Assembly: GCA_023525975.1 (NCBI GenBank) | Contig: CM042042.1 | Span: 41,737,880-41,801,879 of the forward strand | Origin: Smallanthus sonchifolius | Taxonomy: Eukaryota > Streptophyta > Magnoliopsida > Asterales > Asteraceae | DNA length: 64,000 nt | Direction of reading: 5' to 3' | Part shown: positions 9,113 through 21,121 of the stretch, piece by piece | How positions within the stretch are numbered: the first letter of the stretch is position 1 | Layout: each line of letters opens with the position of its first letter | The notes under the pieces: generated by a model | Told to the model about the DNA's origin: nothing | Databases searched by the model: none | Seen by the model: only the letters and a program-made list of their open reading frames with translations | Made by a program: the position numbers and the translations under genes

Positions 9113-11419
9113 ACTTTTCCCTCGTAAAACAGTAAACATTTAAAAGTGGGGCCGCGAAACTCACATGAGAGTGAAACGCGAAAAAGTGAAGTAAAACAGT
9201 GAAACAGCCAATGGTGGTATCCTAACCGAGTCCTACTAATAAGTAGACACAAAATGTATTTAGGAAACCTAATATGTGTGGCTAAGTCAACAAAAGTCAA
9301 AAGTGGATATACAGTCAATTGTATAGCCAAAACCCGTGCGCGTGCGTACGAACCGTTAAGAATTGTAAAACCGGCTTTTATATGAATTAATAACCTTAAA
9401 ACTTTAAGTTTTAGATTTTAATAAATAACATCAGTAGTTAAAAAGTCACATTTGATAAAATCTCATGTCACGGTTTCGTTTGATCAAAAACGCGATTACG
9501 CGCGTAAAGTCCGGTTTACGGTTTAAAAATCAGATTCGTCCGAAATTAGGGTTTTAGTGTGATATTAGCACCCAATTTAAAAGTCAAATTTTATGTTTTA
9601 AATAAGTTTATACTTCTGCCTAAAATCCCTTAGAATTTTTATAAAAATCAATTTTATATAAAAATTTTCCAAAATTTATTAACTTTTTATAAAATTTAAA
9701 TGGACCATAATTCCAAAAACATACTTATACATAAAGTTACTGCTTAAAATTTATACCAATTGATCATATATGTAAATAAAAATTTCTGACCAATTTTCAT
9801 AGTTTTCCAATATTCAGATTATTTAATATGAATTTAATATTATTAAAACTTTACAAATTCGGGAAAAATAGTTAAACACATCAAAACTTCCCCAAATTTT
9901 TCCCATATTAGTTTTAAGTCAATATAAGATCCCGTACCAAGTTTCAAGTCCTAATTTTATCCAGAAGTATACAAACCCTAAATCATCCGTTTAAACTTTA
10001 TAAATACTAAACGTATACTTAAACAACTCCAATATTCATAAAATTTGGAAAGGAGTCTTAGTTCATCATATAAAAATAACTGACCAATTTCTAGAATTTT
10101 TCATTAATCAGAAGTATTTTTCCCAAATTTCCATGAATTAAACTTGTGTGAATTTTAATAAATAATCTATAAAGAGTTAGATAACCAAATTTTCAAGATC
10201 CTCATTTTAAAACATATTCTACTGAATAAAAACAAATTTGGGTGCTAAATCAACCATTTTTTAAAATCCACCAAGAACATGCTTGTTCTTGATCATTTAA
10301 GCTAAACTACAAGTTTGATCAAGGATTATACCTTCCAAATTCAACAAATGATGATGAAATTTGATGCTAAGCTACTGAGTTTTCCTTGATTTATAACCTA
10401 CAATCACAATGTGGTTCAATTCCAAGATCAAATACTCAAAAATCAACAAAATGCTCTTTTTATTCAAAAAGATGCAAGTATGAATACTCAAGTGTTCATA
10501 CACTTTGATCATCAAATCTTGCAAGCTTTTCACTAGATAACTCATTGTGGATGATTAAAACTAGTTTTTATCCACAAATCCTTGTTAAAATCACAAGATT
10601 CAAGCTAAAAACTCTTAAAAACAACAAAACTCGAAAATCAAAGTGAGTGTGTGTTCTTGAGAAAACATGCAAGAATCAAAACAGAAATTTTAAAGAAGAA
10701 ATCATGTTAAAATACCTTTAAAATACTAGAACAAAGCTCATCAACAACTATGATCCAAGGATTCAAGGTTGCAATGGATGATTTGAGCTTGTTCTTGAGT
10801 TAGATGATGAAAAATGGAAGTGTTTGGGTGTGGAAAGGGTTCTCAAGGCTGGAACAAGAAGGGAGAAGAGAAAAAATGGGTGGGGTTGGGTATTTATAGT
10901 GGAAAAGCAAGTCTTGCTTTAAAAGACCATTTTTATACAAAAATACCCACTTTTTATAAAAATTACACCCCTAAACACTCTAATAAATATTTTTATCCAA
11001 ACATAAAATTCTAGTATCCAAAATAATGAATTTTAGAAAATTTTAAAACATAAAAACTCAAAAATTTTTAAAAAGTTATACCGGGTAAATACCGAGTTTT
11101 TAACGGAAGAACCACCTGTGATCGTTAGTTAAATCAAGAATCACAAAAGTTAGAACATATAATGTTATAAAATATCATTCTTAACTAAAATATAAATATA
11201 AAAATTATTTTCGTGAATTTAATTTTTACCGTTTATTTAACGCGTTCGTAGTATATGCACTTAACCTGGTTTTCTAGTTCGGACCTTTGTGTTTGTCTAA
11301 GATGGTATTCCTAGAATTCCTAGAAACATTAAAAATATATAAAATCATAATATTTAAAATTTAACGTATAAAAAGAAAATCAAGAAACGGTAAGGACCTG
11401 AAAAACCGCGGTTGTCACA
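9113..11419 (-). repeat. T1 5' LTR, 5' part
   Basis: First 2307 bp of the T1 LTR (minus strand). It starts TGTGACAACCGCGG at 11419 and is cut at 9113 by solo LTR F; the first five bases are the ACTTT duplication. It has a TATA box at 10891-10899 and a donor-like ATGTGAGTTT at 9164-9163. AT-rich with no credible coding sequence. Confidence 0.83.
10891..10899 (-). promoter_or_regulatory. TATA box of the T1 5' LTR
   Basis: Minus strand CTATAAATA, followed by CCCAACCCC, about 520 bp from the LTR start. Likely core promoter of T1. Confidence 0.55.
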
Positions 11420-11429
11420 CGTTTTTCTG

Positions 11430-11670
11430 GAAGGAAGGGCAAATTGGTTTTGAACCGGCGGTTCGTAGCGGGTTGTAACCGGTTTGGTATAAACTGGTTT
11501 TCGGGTTGGAGCCGGTTTAAGTTCTTGAACCGGTTTTTTTTGCTCATCTCTACGATCCGGTTTGATAGGGTTGAGTTTTTCTTGTCTGGAAACCGATTTA
11601 ACCCGAACGGCCGAACCGGTTTTTAGCCAAACCGGTTTTGATCAAAATTTAACCAAACCGGTCTGGTTCT
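11430..11670. repeat. AACCGG-rich degenerate repeat
   Basis: Many copies of AACCGGTTT and its variants on both strands over about 240 bp, self-complementary in places. Looks like a degenerate short interspersed or foldback element; no clean ends found. Confidence 0.4.
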
Positions 11671-11848
11671 ATATAGTGGAGTTCAGGCATTCAAAAAAAA
11701 AATTAAATGATTTACAATCCCAAGCATCAATTCAAAAGGACTTATTCAATTTCGGCCAAACCTCACATTCATGGCTCGAACTTCAAACCGGATTTTGACT
11801 TTTGCTCACTTGACTATTTGCACATCCCCAAATAGTTATCAATCTAAG

Positions 11849-12072
11849 GCTGTGTTTGGGATTACTTATTTGAAACTCTTTATGACTTATTCAAAAAGGT
11901 AATAAGTCATAAGTCACAATTTATAACTTCTCAAAAACTTTGGAATTTTCTTTGAAAACTACTTATTGACTTATGCTATAAGTTAATAAGTTATAAGTAA
12001 TAAGTAAGGATAGACTTACTTCTTGAAAAATGGTATAAGTAGGCTAAATAAGTAGCTTTCCCAAACACCTTA
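11849..12072. mobile_element. hAT-like MITE upstream of the RING-CH gene
   Basis: Ends are AAGGCTGTGTTTGGGA and, inverted, TCCCAAACACCTT, with an interior dominated by AATAAGT/ACTTATT repeats. Terminal GTTTGGGA is common in plant hAT MITEs. I found no clear 8-bp duplication. It sits about 180 bp upstream of the gene start and may lie in its promoter. Confidence 0.5.
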
Positions 12073-12526
12073 TTAACTTATATAAGTTAATAAGTTAATA
12101 ATTACAGTAAATAAAGTAATCTCAAATTTCCGTTTTGATGCAAATGATGAACAAGATGCACTGTTCTGTAACGAATTAGATGCACAAAATTTGGTTCTTC
12201 TTCTCAAATTCAGCAGCGAGGAGCCGATATTCATCTCCGTACCTTGAAGTCGATGGCTGATCGCGCCGATCCTTCTCCTCTGGTTCAACCTTCTCACGTC
12301 ACCGAACCTAGTTAGATTGACTTAGAAGCCGGTCCCGGGGAAGAAATTCAGTGCCGAATTTGTCTCGAAACTGACGGTAGTTAGTTGTTATTTCAGTTTT
12401 TGCTCGTAATTGAGTTCTAGGTTTTCGTTAATCTGCACTTTGTAATAATTATTGGTTTTAATATCTTTTTCCTTTCACTGTTAAGATGTTAGGGTTCGAA
12501 TTAAGTATTATTGATAATTCATAATG

Positions 12527-13031
12527 GTAGGCGTGTAAACAACTGAACGAACTCGTTCGTTTAACTTTAACAGAAGAAATGAACGAACTCGAACACTTAA
12601 ACGAATAGATTTTCTTGTTCATGTTCGTTAAGAAAATGAACATGTTGCGTTCGTTCATTAGTATTCTAAACGAACGGTTCATGAACGTAGACGAACACTA
12701 ATTAAAAGTACACGTGAATATCTAAATTAAAGTTTAAATTATCATCATCCTTATATTAAACATTTCAAAAGTTAGGTTTAAGGGTTTTATAATATGAAAA
12801 TCAAATTGATTTTAAATTAATATTAATAGTAAATAAATTTGAATGAATATTTAAACGAATGTAAACAAATGTTCATGAACGTAAACGAACGAACGTGACA
12901 TGTGTTCATGTTCGTTTGTTTAATTAACGAACAAAAATTTGTGTTCATGTTTGTTCATTTATTAAATGAATGAACATAAACGAACTTCTGCCGAACGGTT
13001 CATTGAACGTTTGGTTCGTTTACAGGCCTAG
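12527..13031. mobile_element. Foldback MITE in intron 1 of the RING-CH gene
   Basis: About 500 bp of interleaved GAACGAAC and GTTCGTTC motifs with inverted ends TAGGCGTGTAAAC and GTTTACAGGCCTA. The strong self-complementarity and terminal inverted repeats mark a foldback element. Target duplication not clear, so ends are approximate. Confidence 0.55.
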
Positions 13032-14261
13032 AAAATGGTACTTGTTGGAACGTTATGTTCATTTTACTAGATACTGTAAAATTAGTTAGATTATGCAAAG
13101 GTTTAGCAACCTTTTGGGCTTCTTTTCATATGTTAGTTTATTTATTGTTATTCTTGTTCAGAGAAGCGCAGAAGTTTGGATAAATAGACAGAAGCAGACT
13201 GACTTTGTCTAGTGTTTATGGAACAATGACCTAGATAAAGATCAAGAACTGTATTTAGTGAATTAGTGGTGTGCAATACTTAAATTACGCGAGTTTTAAA
13301 TTTATTGACTACATTAGTGCTGTTAAACGAAGGGCTGTTATCTCATTGTGAATATGATATACTGTAATTATAATTAGTTTTCAATTCCTGTGGTTATAGA
13401 TGTTTTTAGTTAAAAGTTTGACCTGAACTTCTAATGTGGGTTGGTAATCTTTATCTTTCGATTTTTTGTATTAGGCAGAGATTTTATTGCACCCTGCAAG
13501 TGCAGAGGGACGTCAAAATATGTTCACCGAGAGTGCCTTGATAATTGGCGCTCTGTGAAGGTAAACTTTGCATCTTTTGTGATGTCTTGTTATGTAATTT
13601 TACGATTGTCAAGGAGAAAGTAATAAGATAACTTAATTTCTTTTGTTGACAAATATGGTCATCTTTAGTTAGAAAATCTGCTTTTTGTTCTAAACGTCGC
13701 TTATTTGAGGAGCAGTTCTGGTTACTATTCTTGATTCATGACTGGCTATATCTGCAACGGTTTAATTTTCATATCATTAGTGTTTGACTTCGCTATAATA
13801 GGATGTCAAATACTCTTTCTTTTTGGTTATTTGCTTTTTCTTCCACTTTGTTTTAATGTTTAATCAGAAAGAACAAGTTAAGTAACTTTACCTTCTTCAT
13901 CTCTTAGTGACTCTCGCATAGATCCTTTTAATTTACATTTTTGAGTGTACTTCCTAGTTCCTTATCTTTGTGCCATCTAGTGTCATGGCCTTACTTTTCC
14001 CAAATTCTTTGTGGTCTTAACATCAAATATGTTTCCTGGTTGCACTAAATAAACCTTAATTGGGAACACTATATTTGAAGAATACACTCAAAGAGACAAG
14101 TAGTCAAGTACAAGATTTTATAGCTTCTTGTTTATCTATCTCAGACGTTGAATATGAAGAGGCCTTCCCGCTTGTAGGAGCTCCAACCCCAACACGTGAA
14201 CACTCTGGGTCAGTGAAGCTTTTAGTCCCTCCTACACTAGTCCTATATTATATCGTAAACC

Positions 14262-14946
14262 CATGGTTTAAAAAAACGGACGAGGCGTACGCCTCGAGGC
14301 GAGGCGGTAGGATAGCGTATCTGAGGCGGCGCCTCAGGTGGGTTTTTAATACATACGCCTCTAGGGATGAGGCGGTACGGAAAACGTACGAGGCGGTTCG
14401 AAGGGCTGAGGCGGTTCTTCATCTGGGCTGTTCTTCTCCTGGTCTGTTCTTCCCCTGGTCTCTTCTTCATCTGTTCTTAATATGATTGCTGGTCTGTTCT
14501 TCATCTGTCATATACTCATATGTGTATGGTTAATAGCATAGTCACATCGAACCGGATTTTTAGCTTCCGGTTTGAAGCCTTTCTGCAGTCTAAAACCTTA
14601 CGATTTGAATCCTTTGAAGCCTGCAGTCCACAACTTTCGATTTTCCAGCCAAATGAAGAAGAAGATAGATGATTATTCATCATTTAACTTTAGATGGTTT
14701 TACATTAAATTAATAATGGATATTTGGTTGTATACTCATATGTTGTATAAATTTAACCATAATAAGTTGCTACTTTGACAACCAATAAGCTCTGTTTTGT
14801 TTTTGATGTGTGCTTATAAGATATATAATTTTTATATTTATTTTTTAATTCCGCCTCGGGCTTACGCCTTGTTTCGCCTCGAGGCTTACGCCTCGTGAGG
14901 CGAAGGGAAAACGCCTCGAGGCGCGATTCCGTTCTTTTAAACCTTG
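14262..14946. mobile_element. hAT-like MITE in intron 2 of the RING-CH gene
   Basis: 685 bp with terminal repeats CATGGTTTAAA and TTTAAACCTTG (inverted), flanked by the 8-bp duplication CGTAAACC at 14254-14261 and 14947-14954. Both arms are packed with GAGGCG/CGCCTC palindromes. The 8-bp duplication fits hAT transposition. The 141-codon ORF across its left arm is a chance frame. Confidence 0.82.
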
Positions 14947-16326
14947 CGTAAACCTTCTACAACAAACAAAAGAAAACTAGAGTATACTAGTACATTTGGC
15001 AAACCTTTGGGCCTGGTACTCAGACGCGAAAGAAATTTGGATGCGACAGTTGGTTATACCGTAGTTGTTAATGATGCTTTGCTAATCCTCTAAAAGGTTA
15101 TTGATGGAAAGAACTTTGCAGGTCAACCCAGACTCTTTTAGTACCAGCACTAGCCTGTTTATTTTGTGTCAGGAATTGCCGCCTGCATGCAATATGTTAA
15201 GCATATCTGTATATAGTTCTATTTGTATGATTTATATCACTGGCATGAAAATTGGAGTATTGTTTCCTGGAATATATCAATTGAGGTCTTGGTCAAGTAT
15301 GAAAATGTGATTTTGTTTTTCCTTTTTAATTTGTTAACTTCTGGTTCCTTCTTATTTTACCAACTTCCTGCAGGAAGGGTTTGCATTTGCTCATTGCACA
15401 ACATGCAAGGTTCCCTATCATTTAAGAGTTAATGTTCTTGCAGATAGGAAATCGAGAACCATGAAGTTTCGTTTCTTTGTGACCAGAGACATTTTGTTTA
15501 TCTTTCTCTCTGTACAGCTTGTAGGTCTTGGTTCTCTAGTTTATATTATTTTCTCTCATGGAGATTGCGCTAGCAATTTATTATCATATCGTCTTTGTTT
15601 TTACAGGTAATTTCCTCATTGGCATATTTGGTGTACCTAGTTGATAGATATCAGAAGTTTTGGGTTCGTCTTGTCTGGGGTTTCGATAGTGAAGTCAGTT
15701 TCTACTACATATGTGGTAAAAATTTCATAAACTCACAGCAACTTAAAAAAAGTACCTGATTTGCCCCATGTTATGGAATTTTATTTTTCCCTAATTCCCT
15801 ATACTTTTTTTATTTTCTTGTCCATCTATACGTATCTCTCTATATGTCCTTGTTTTTTGTTAAGTTTTCTATGGCGTATTCTGTGTTTGTAGGATATAGT
15901 CCTAATAAACTTTATGCGCTGATGTTTATTTTATTGAGTTTTTTTAATGTCTGTGATGTAGAATCCATGCACCTCATACATGCATCTTTTTAATTTAACT
16001 TCGGTGGTTGCGTTAGATTTGTGCTTCAATTGAGTAGTTTAGATATTTATATCACAGGGGTTAGTACTTCAGCTTGTAGACTCGCAATGATGTAACTCGT
16101 TTTAGTATAGTCACATGTTATTACTATTTGTGTGCAGGCGTACTGCTGTTTTTTGCAATACTTGGTCTATCTGGATGCTTTATAACCTGTTACGATGAGA
16201 GAGTGCGTGATGATCTTTCTCAGCCTTGTCGAGAATTGTGTCTTTGTTGCTGTCAACCCGGGTAAAATTTCATTACTGTTCAACATATCATTGATTATTA
16301 GACAATATTACTGTAGTATTATTAAG

Positions 16327-16671
16327 AGTTAATTAAAGTACACGGATGGCCCCTGTGGTATGTTTAAATTTGGATTTGGTCCCTAAGTTTGAAACTACAC
16401 TAACAGTCCCAAATTATGCATAAACATAACATGTTTCGTCCCTAGAGTGGATGACAGTTAACTTTTTTGTTAATATTTTGAAAATGACCAAATTACCATT
16501 TGCGTGTGGACCGACTGTACCACTTAACAGAAAAGTTAACTGACATCCACTCCAGTGACCAAACATGTTATGTTTATGCATAATTTGGGATTGACAGTGT
16601 TACTTTTCAAACTTAGAGACCAAATCCAAAATTTGTACATAGCATAGGGACTATCCGTGCACTTAACTCTA
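16327..16671. mobile_element. Foldback MITE in intron 5 of the RING-CH gene
   Basis: 345 bp with inverted arms: left GAGTTAATTAAAGTACACGG, right ending CCGTGCACTTAACTC. The arms repeat the phrase TTGGTCCCTAAG and its inverse. The central part (16494-16521) is identical over 28 bp to exon 6 of the host gene at 17173-17200. Confidence 0.7.
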
Positions 16672-17416
16672 TTATTTGTATCATTATAATATTAGTATTA
16701 CTTATTTATGTTAACCTTTAGTCCAAGTCTAATTGTAATACTTGGTGCCCAAGTATTACCTAGTATACAAATGTAGGACTCTTGTAACAATTTTTCAACC
16801 TACATTTTGATGTTTATTATTGATCATTGGCTGACTTCAGATAATTTTCGTATTGATAACTTGTCTTTGTAGTAAAATGAGCGGCCGACCCACTGAATCT
16901 CTCTCTCCCTCTTTCTCAAACACACACACACGGAGAGGGCTTAATTTACTGCAATTGAAGACCAAAATAATCCATTCGTCAATAACACTAACATTTTCAC
17001 CCTCATGTGTGCACTAAACATGTTGAAAAGGAGGGTATTTTTGTCTTTATATACCAATTATTTTTTTAACTCTTCAACTTCTCGTCTGTTCGAACATGGT
17101 TCGTATAATGTTTTGAGGACAAGCTCTAACATATGGCTGTTGCAGTGTTTGTGCAGACTGCTACTTGTCTGGTACCATTTGCGTGTGGACCGACTGTACC
17201 CCTTGTTTTGAAAGTTGTGCGGGTGCAACTGGTGAAGGTGGTTGTTTAGGAGGTGCAGGTGAAGCGGGATTACCATTAATATTTATAATGGCTTTAGTGG
17301 CGCTTGCACTGTTTACTGTCATTGGCATATTCTACAGCGTGCTTGTGGCTACAATGGTTGGACAAAGGATTTGGCAGCGTCACTATCACATATTAGCTAA
17401 AAGAATGCTAACCAAA

Positions 17417-18170
17417 GTAAGTTATATTCTTATTTATGTTGTTACATTTTATAACACACACACACTCACCAATATGTGCTTACATATGCACATTCATATC
17501 GATACGTTAACAAAAAACCCCATTTTGGGGCCACCTAAACTATTCCTAATAATCACACCAATCCGTCTATGAATTTTGTACCAAGAATCATTTAGCAGGT
17601 CACGTTAGAATTTTTCTCATATATCTAAACAGACAATTGTGCATTTATTCTTGTATCAACAACCAAACACAAGTTGCATAAAATCTTCCATGTGATGTAT
17701 ATCACATACCACATGGACTCACCTCCTCTAGATGAATATCTTGACTAAAAAAACCACTTCAGGTGAAGGTCTTGTAACCTAGACAATCACACAAACAAGG
17801 ATACCAGTTTATCCCATATCACCCAAATAAGACACATAACATCCCCCATAACGTCTCATTAGGTATGTTATAACCTAGTTAACAAACCCTAAGGACCAAC
17901 AAGCCCTACGCCAAGTCGCCGACCCAAACCAGCATAGGCTGGAATCATACCCAGTGTCCATACCAACAGATCTTTATAGTTACATGGTCCACACATATAA
18001 ATATGCATCCCTGAATGTGTTTTAACACCATTTACTCATTGATTTCTATTTTGCAATCTCAACAACGAAAACCCAAAATCACTATCTCCATTAATGAATT
18101 ATGGGTAATACCACCATAAATCTGACTTTTATCAAGCTTCAAGTTTTAACAAGTTTACCTCCTTCAATCA
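17417..18170. other. Gene-distal intergenic or intronic sequence, nothing recognised
   Basis: Follows the exon 6 donor (GTAAGT). Holds a short CA tract (17455-17464) and simple AT-rich sequence. I searched it for the last RING-CH exon, which should begin with an acidic E-Y segment, and did not find one. Confidence 0.4.
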
Positions 18171-18171
18171 T

Positions 18172-18500
18172 AGTTGTCAATAGCAATAAATAGCGACAAC
18201 TACCTATATGCTACGTAGCGACAACGATGGAACGACGCCCGCTGTTTCATGTTTAGCGATAAACTAGCAGAAAATTTTTAAGAAATATTTTACATTCAAC
18301 TATTGAGCAATTATAATCAAGATGCTATCACTAATCATCTAAATCTTCATATTCCGGCTCACCTAGTAACGCTATTTATATTTATCAAATAAAAGAAAAA
18401 AATTTACAGAGTATTCGCTATCTGGTCGCTAAACACCATATAGCGCCATATGACAACAATGCTACGTAACGCGCTATAGCCATATGACAACAATGCTAAG
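18172..18500. mobile_element. hAT-type MITE-like element (degenerate)
   Basis: Left CATAGTTGTCAATAGC and right GCTATAGCCATATGACAACAATG-like ends are inverted relatives, with TAGCG motifs between. Similar termini are common in plant hAT derivatives. No clear target duplication, and the right end motif is duplicated internally, so limits are uncertain. Confidence 0.4.
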
Positions 18501-19000
18501 TAACTAAAGCGTTCGCAACCGAAGTTGACTGTTTGGTTTGTTTGCCTTCTGCCATGTCTACCACAACAATGGCTAAGTGTTTAGGTTAATATTACACCCG
18601 TTCGACTACGTGTCGAGTTAGCGCGACTAACGCGGGCGGGGTATGTCAAACCCAGTAGTACTACTCAAGATTTCCTAGCTATGTCACAATATTAACGGTT
18701 CGAGATGTAAGGACTTGGGTGGTAACGTTTGCACTTTAGTTTACAAGCAATATAATAATAATACAAAAATAAAAAATTTTGTGCATGTTTTCTCCCCCGA
18801 AAAGGAAGTATGTAAAGAGGGGCCGTGAGACTCACCTGATGAAAGTGATGATGGGTATTCCACACAAAGTTTACACAAAGAGGATTGAGGGTATCTCCTA
18901 TACGAGTGCTACACAAATACGTCAAGTATAAGAACTAATCCCTATTATATTTTCATGTCTCAAGATAAATGGCGCGATTAATTCGATCTAATAGTTAAAA
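18501..19000 (-). repeat. LTR remnant of the solo-LTR-A/T1 type
   Basis: Minus strand matches part of LTR A (62395-62750): donor block CAG|GTGAGTCTCACGGCCCC (GT near plus 18831), GGGGGAGAAAACATG, then the stretch with GGTAGTACTACTGGGTTTG and TTAGTCGCGCTAACTCG. It stops near 18505, before the hairpin/acceptor block. Upper boundary is approximate. Confidence 0.6.
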
Positions 19001-19409
19001 TAAACGCTTAACTTAATAAATTTCATAATTATTAAAATACTCTTTTAGAACGAAAATACGATTTTTCTCTTGAAACATACTCCAAAAATTTCTATTGATC
19101 ATGTTTGATTTATAAAGATTTATGGTGGTTTTTAATAATTTTTCTGAATTTTATTTAATTCTAAAAACAGTTTAATTGGAGTTGATTCTTCAAAATATTG
19201 CTCTTTGAAAATACAATTTTTCTCTCGAAACATACTCCACTGTATCCTTTGACCTGAGATACATACTAGAACTTGAATCTTTAAAATATTGCTCTTTGAC
19301 ATGATCTAACGCTGTTCTTTGACCCGGTAGTTATAAGGATCATAGTTGGGAGTGTATATGAAGTTTAGTGATAGTTGTATGTAGTCAAGATGGAATTTTG
19401 TTCCCTTAC
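19001..19409. other. AT-rich spacer, probable old LTR or Copia internal sequence
   Basis: No ORF. Contains a repeated phrase (CTCTTTGAAAATACG / ATTGCTCTTTGA) but no recognisable domain. Confidence 0.3.
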
Positions 19410-19605
19410 ACTAGTAAGTGGGAGACATCTCTGCATCCTCGTTGACATCAATTTTGTTCCCTTACACTAGTAAGTGGGAGACATCTCTGCATCCTCGTTG
19501 ACATCTCTGGCGTCCTCGTTGATATAGACATATCTGGCGTCCTCGTTGACATCTCTGGCATCCTCGTTGATATAGACATATCTGGCGTCCTCGTTGATAT
19601 AAACT
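19410..19605. repeat. Minisatellite-like direct repeats
   Basis: A block beginning TTTTGTTCCCTTACACTAG occurs twice (near 19396 and 19449), followed by several copies of GCGTCCTCGTTGATATAGAC or GCATCCTCGTTGACATC. Lies inside the internal part upstream of the Copia LTR. Confidence 0.6.
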
Positions 19606-19878
19606 CGTTAATAAGGATCATCGTTGGGAGTACATCTGAAGTTTAATAGACCACTTTGATTCTGGATCGAGAAAGAGAATGATCGAACACTATATGAGAA
19701 TGATGATTTGATCTATGTCTCATGTTCGATAGATGTCCATTACATAAAAGACAATTGACATATTATCATGACTATTACGAATAGTTAAGTAAGGGTACTT
19801 AGACTACTCAGAAATAGGAGACGACGTCATAAAACGTCGTATCTTAGACAATGATCGAGACTCGTGCAAGTGGGAGTC

Positions 19879-21002
19879 TGTTGGACTTATATATCCGAGT
19901 AACGACATTCGACAACACGACCGTCGTGATAAGATCCAAAGAGTTACACCATTGACAAACATATATAAGAAAGATCATTTAAGAGTTAAACGAGCCTTAC
20001 ACGAAACTAAACCGAAAAAATGATTATTTATGAACTAATCATCCAAGATTATCCGAGATAATCAAGGCAAAAGAGAGATTGTAATTTGGATTTACAAACA
20101 ATTAAATTAACTAACCCGGTAACTTGGAATCACGAAATAGTTAAGTTATATATATATATATATATTAGATATATGTATATATTTAATTATAAAAGTTAAT
20201 TAATTATATTTATAAATATATAAATGTTATATGTTTCATCAACCAAAGTGTTTAGTTAACTGTGATCACTAGATATATCACAGGGTTTGAAACAGTAACT
20301 TAAAACCCTAGAATTAGTGATTAAGTTACCTTAAAGCCTATAAATACAAAGTCGTAGGGGAATTAAAAAACGACCATCTAATTAGAGTTCATAAAGAACA
20401 AATTGGAAACCATAATCCTCCCTTCTCCCCTCCCTACGCCGCCGCCACCATCCATCAGTCGGATGACCGCTGCAAGGGCGTCTCCCACCGCCGGCAGCCC
20501 CTCCGCCGCCACTGCCATGGTCGTCGAGCCAGTGCCGCCGCTCCATTCCACAATCCCTTCCCTTTTTGTGCCGTCTTTGAGCTTCCACCGGGAGACCCGG
20601 TTGCTGGGATGTCTATTTGAGCCGCTAAGGACCACCGATATCATTTGGTGTTACTAACACCGGTTTTGTAACTAGTGACACCGGGTGATCGGGATAAACG
20701 AATAGAGTTTCATTTAGTTTTGGAGAGACAAGACGGATAGAGATACGGGTTTGTATGAGTGGATTAGAGTTGCGGGTTTAGTTCATGGAGCCGGATTTAG
20801 TGACCAAGTTGTTGTTACGTGGTGTTACACCTTGGTTGCCGTCTCTTACTCGCAAAAGGTATAATTCTAAATCCTATGGTTGAGTATTGAATATTTAGTT
20901 TGCATCTGAACTCCTAGTAGGGTTTGGCCTAGATCGGTTTATACTTGTTTTTCCATTACGCGTTTTAAATTAGTTTTGAAACACTAGCATGAAACCCCAA
21001 CA
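19879..21002 (+). repeat. Copia-type 3' LTR with polypurine tract
   Basis: 1124 bp with inverted ends TGTTGG and CCAACA. Immediately upstream is AAGTGGGAGTC (19868-19878), the usual plant Copia polypurine tract, so this is a 3' LTR on the plus strand. A TATAAATA-like sequence lies near 20340. No 5' partner, pol domain or matching 5-bp duplication was found, so the element is partial or non-autonomous. The overlapping ORFs at 20378-20657 in a GC-rich stretch are chance frames. Confidence 0.7.
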
Positions 21003-21121
21003 AAAGCAGTAACACATCAGTTGGGTTTTATCATTACCTGTGTAAGTTTGCGTATTTATCATTACCTGCATAAGTAGTAAAAACCTTATATTCGTTGTGG
21101 TTGTCAGCCTTTTATTGCATT

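Larger units (their letters stand above)
1..11419 (-). mobile_element. Ty3/Gypsy LTR retrotransposon T1 (3' end beyond window), with nested solo LTR
   Basis: On the minus strand the order is 5' LTR (5689-11419, interrupted), primer-binding site (5673-5684), an upstream ORF, gag, protease, RT, RNase H and integrase; integrase after RNase H is the Ty3/Gypsy order. The 5' LTR starts TGTGACA (minus strand, at 11419) and ends TGACA at 5689. Integrase reaches the window edge, so the 3' LTR and the second target-site copy are outside; the five bases next to the 5' LTR are CGTTT (11420-11424). The polyprotein has three in-frame stops and a frameshift, so this copy is dead. The lineage is probably a Tekay/Del-type chromovirus from integrase style (inference; the C-terminal end is not in the window). 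Confidence 0.93.
12253..17416 (+). pseudogene. Plant membrane RING-CH (MARCH-like) E3 ubiquitin ligase, with early stop and no last exon
   Basis: Exons read as 12253-12376, 13475-13560, 15374-15520, 15607-15715, 16138-16261 and 17146-17416; all junctions are GT-AG and keep frame. The product starts MADRADPSPL; a RING-CH finger spans exons 1-3 (CRICLETDG; CKCRGTSKYVHRECLDNW; AHCTTCKV) with the C4HC3 ligands present, so it would bind an E2 and ubiquitinate targets. Exons 3-6 give hydrophobic spans (ILFIFLSVQLVISSLAYLVY; a second in exon 5; IFIMALVALALFTVIGIFYS), Cys-rich loops, and the conserved GQRIWQRHYHILAKRMLTK. Two faults: an in-frame TAG at 12313-12315 (codon 21, before IDLEAGPGEE), and no terminal exon found after 17416. 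Otherwise frames are clean, so decay is recent or the stop is allelic. Introns 1, 2 and 5 carry MITEs. Confidence 0.85.

Noticed and set aside
14060..14485. 141-codon ORF in the RING-CH intron 2
   Set aside because: It crosses from intron into the left arm of a MITE; no homology or codon bias recognised.
20378..20657. Overlapping Pro/Gly-rich ORFs on both strands
   Set aside because: GC-rich patch within a Copia LTR leaves several frames open; nothing conserved seen.
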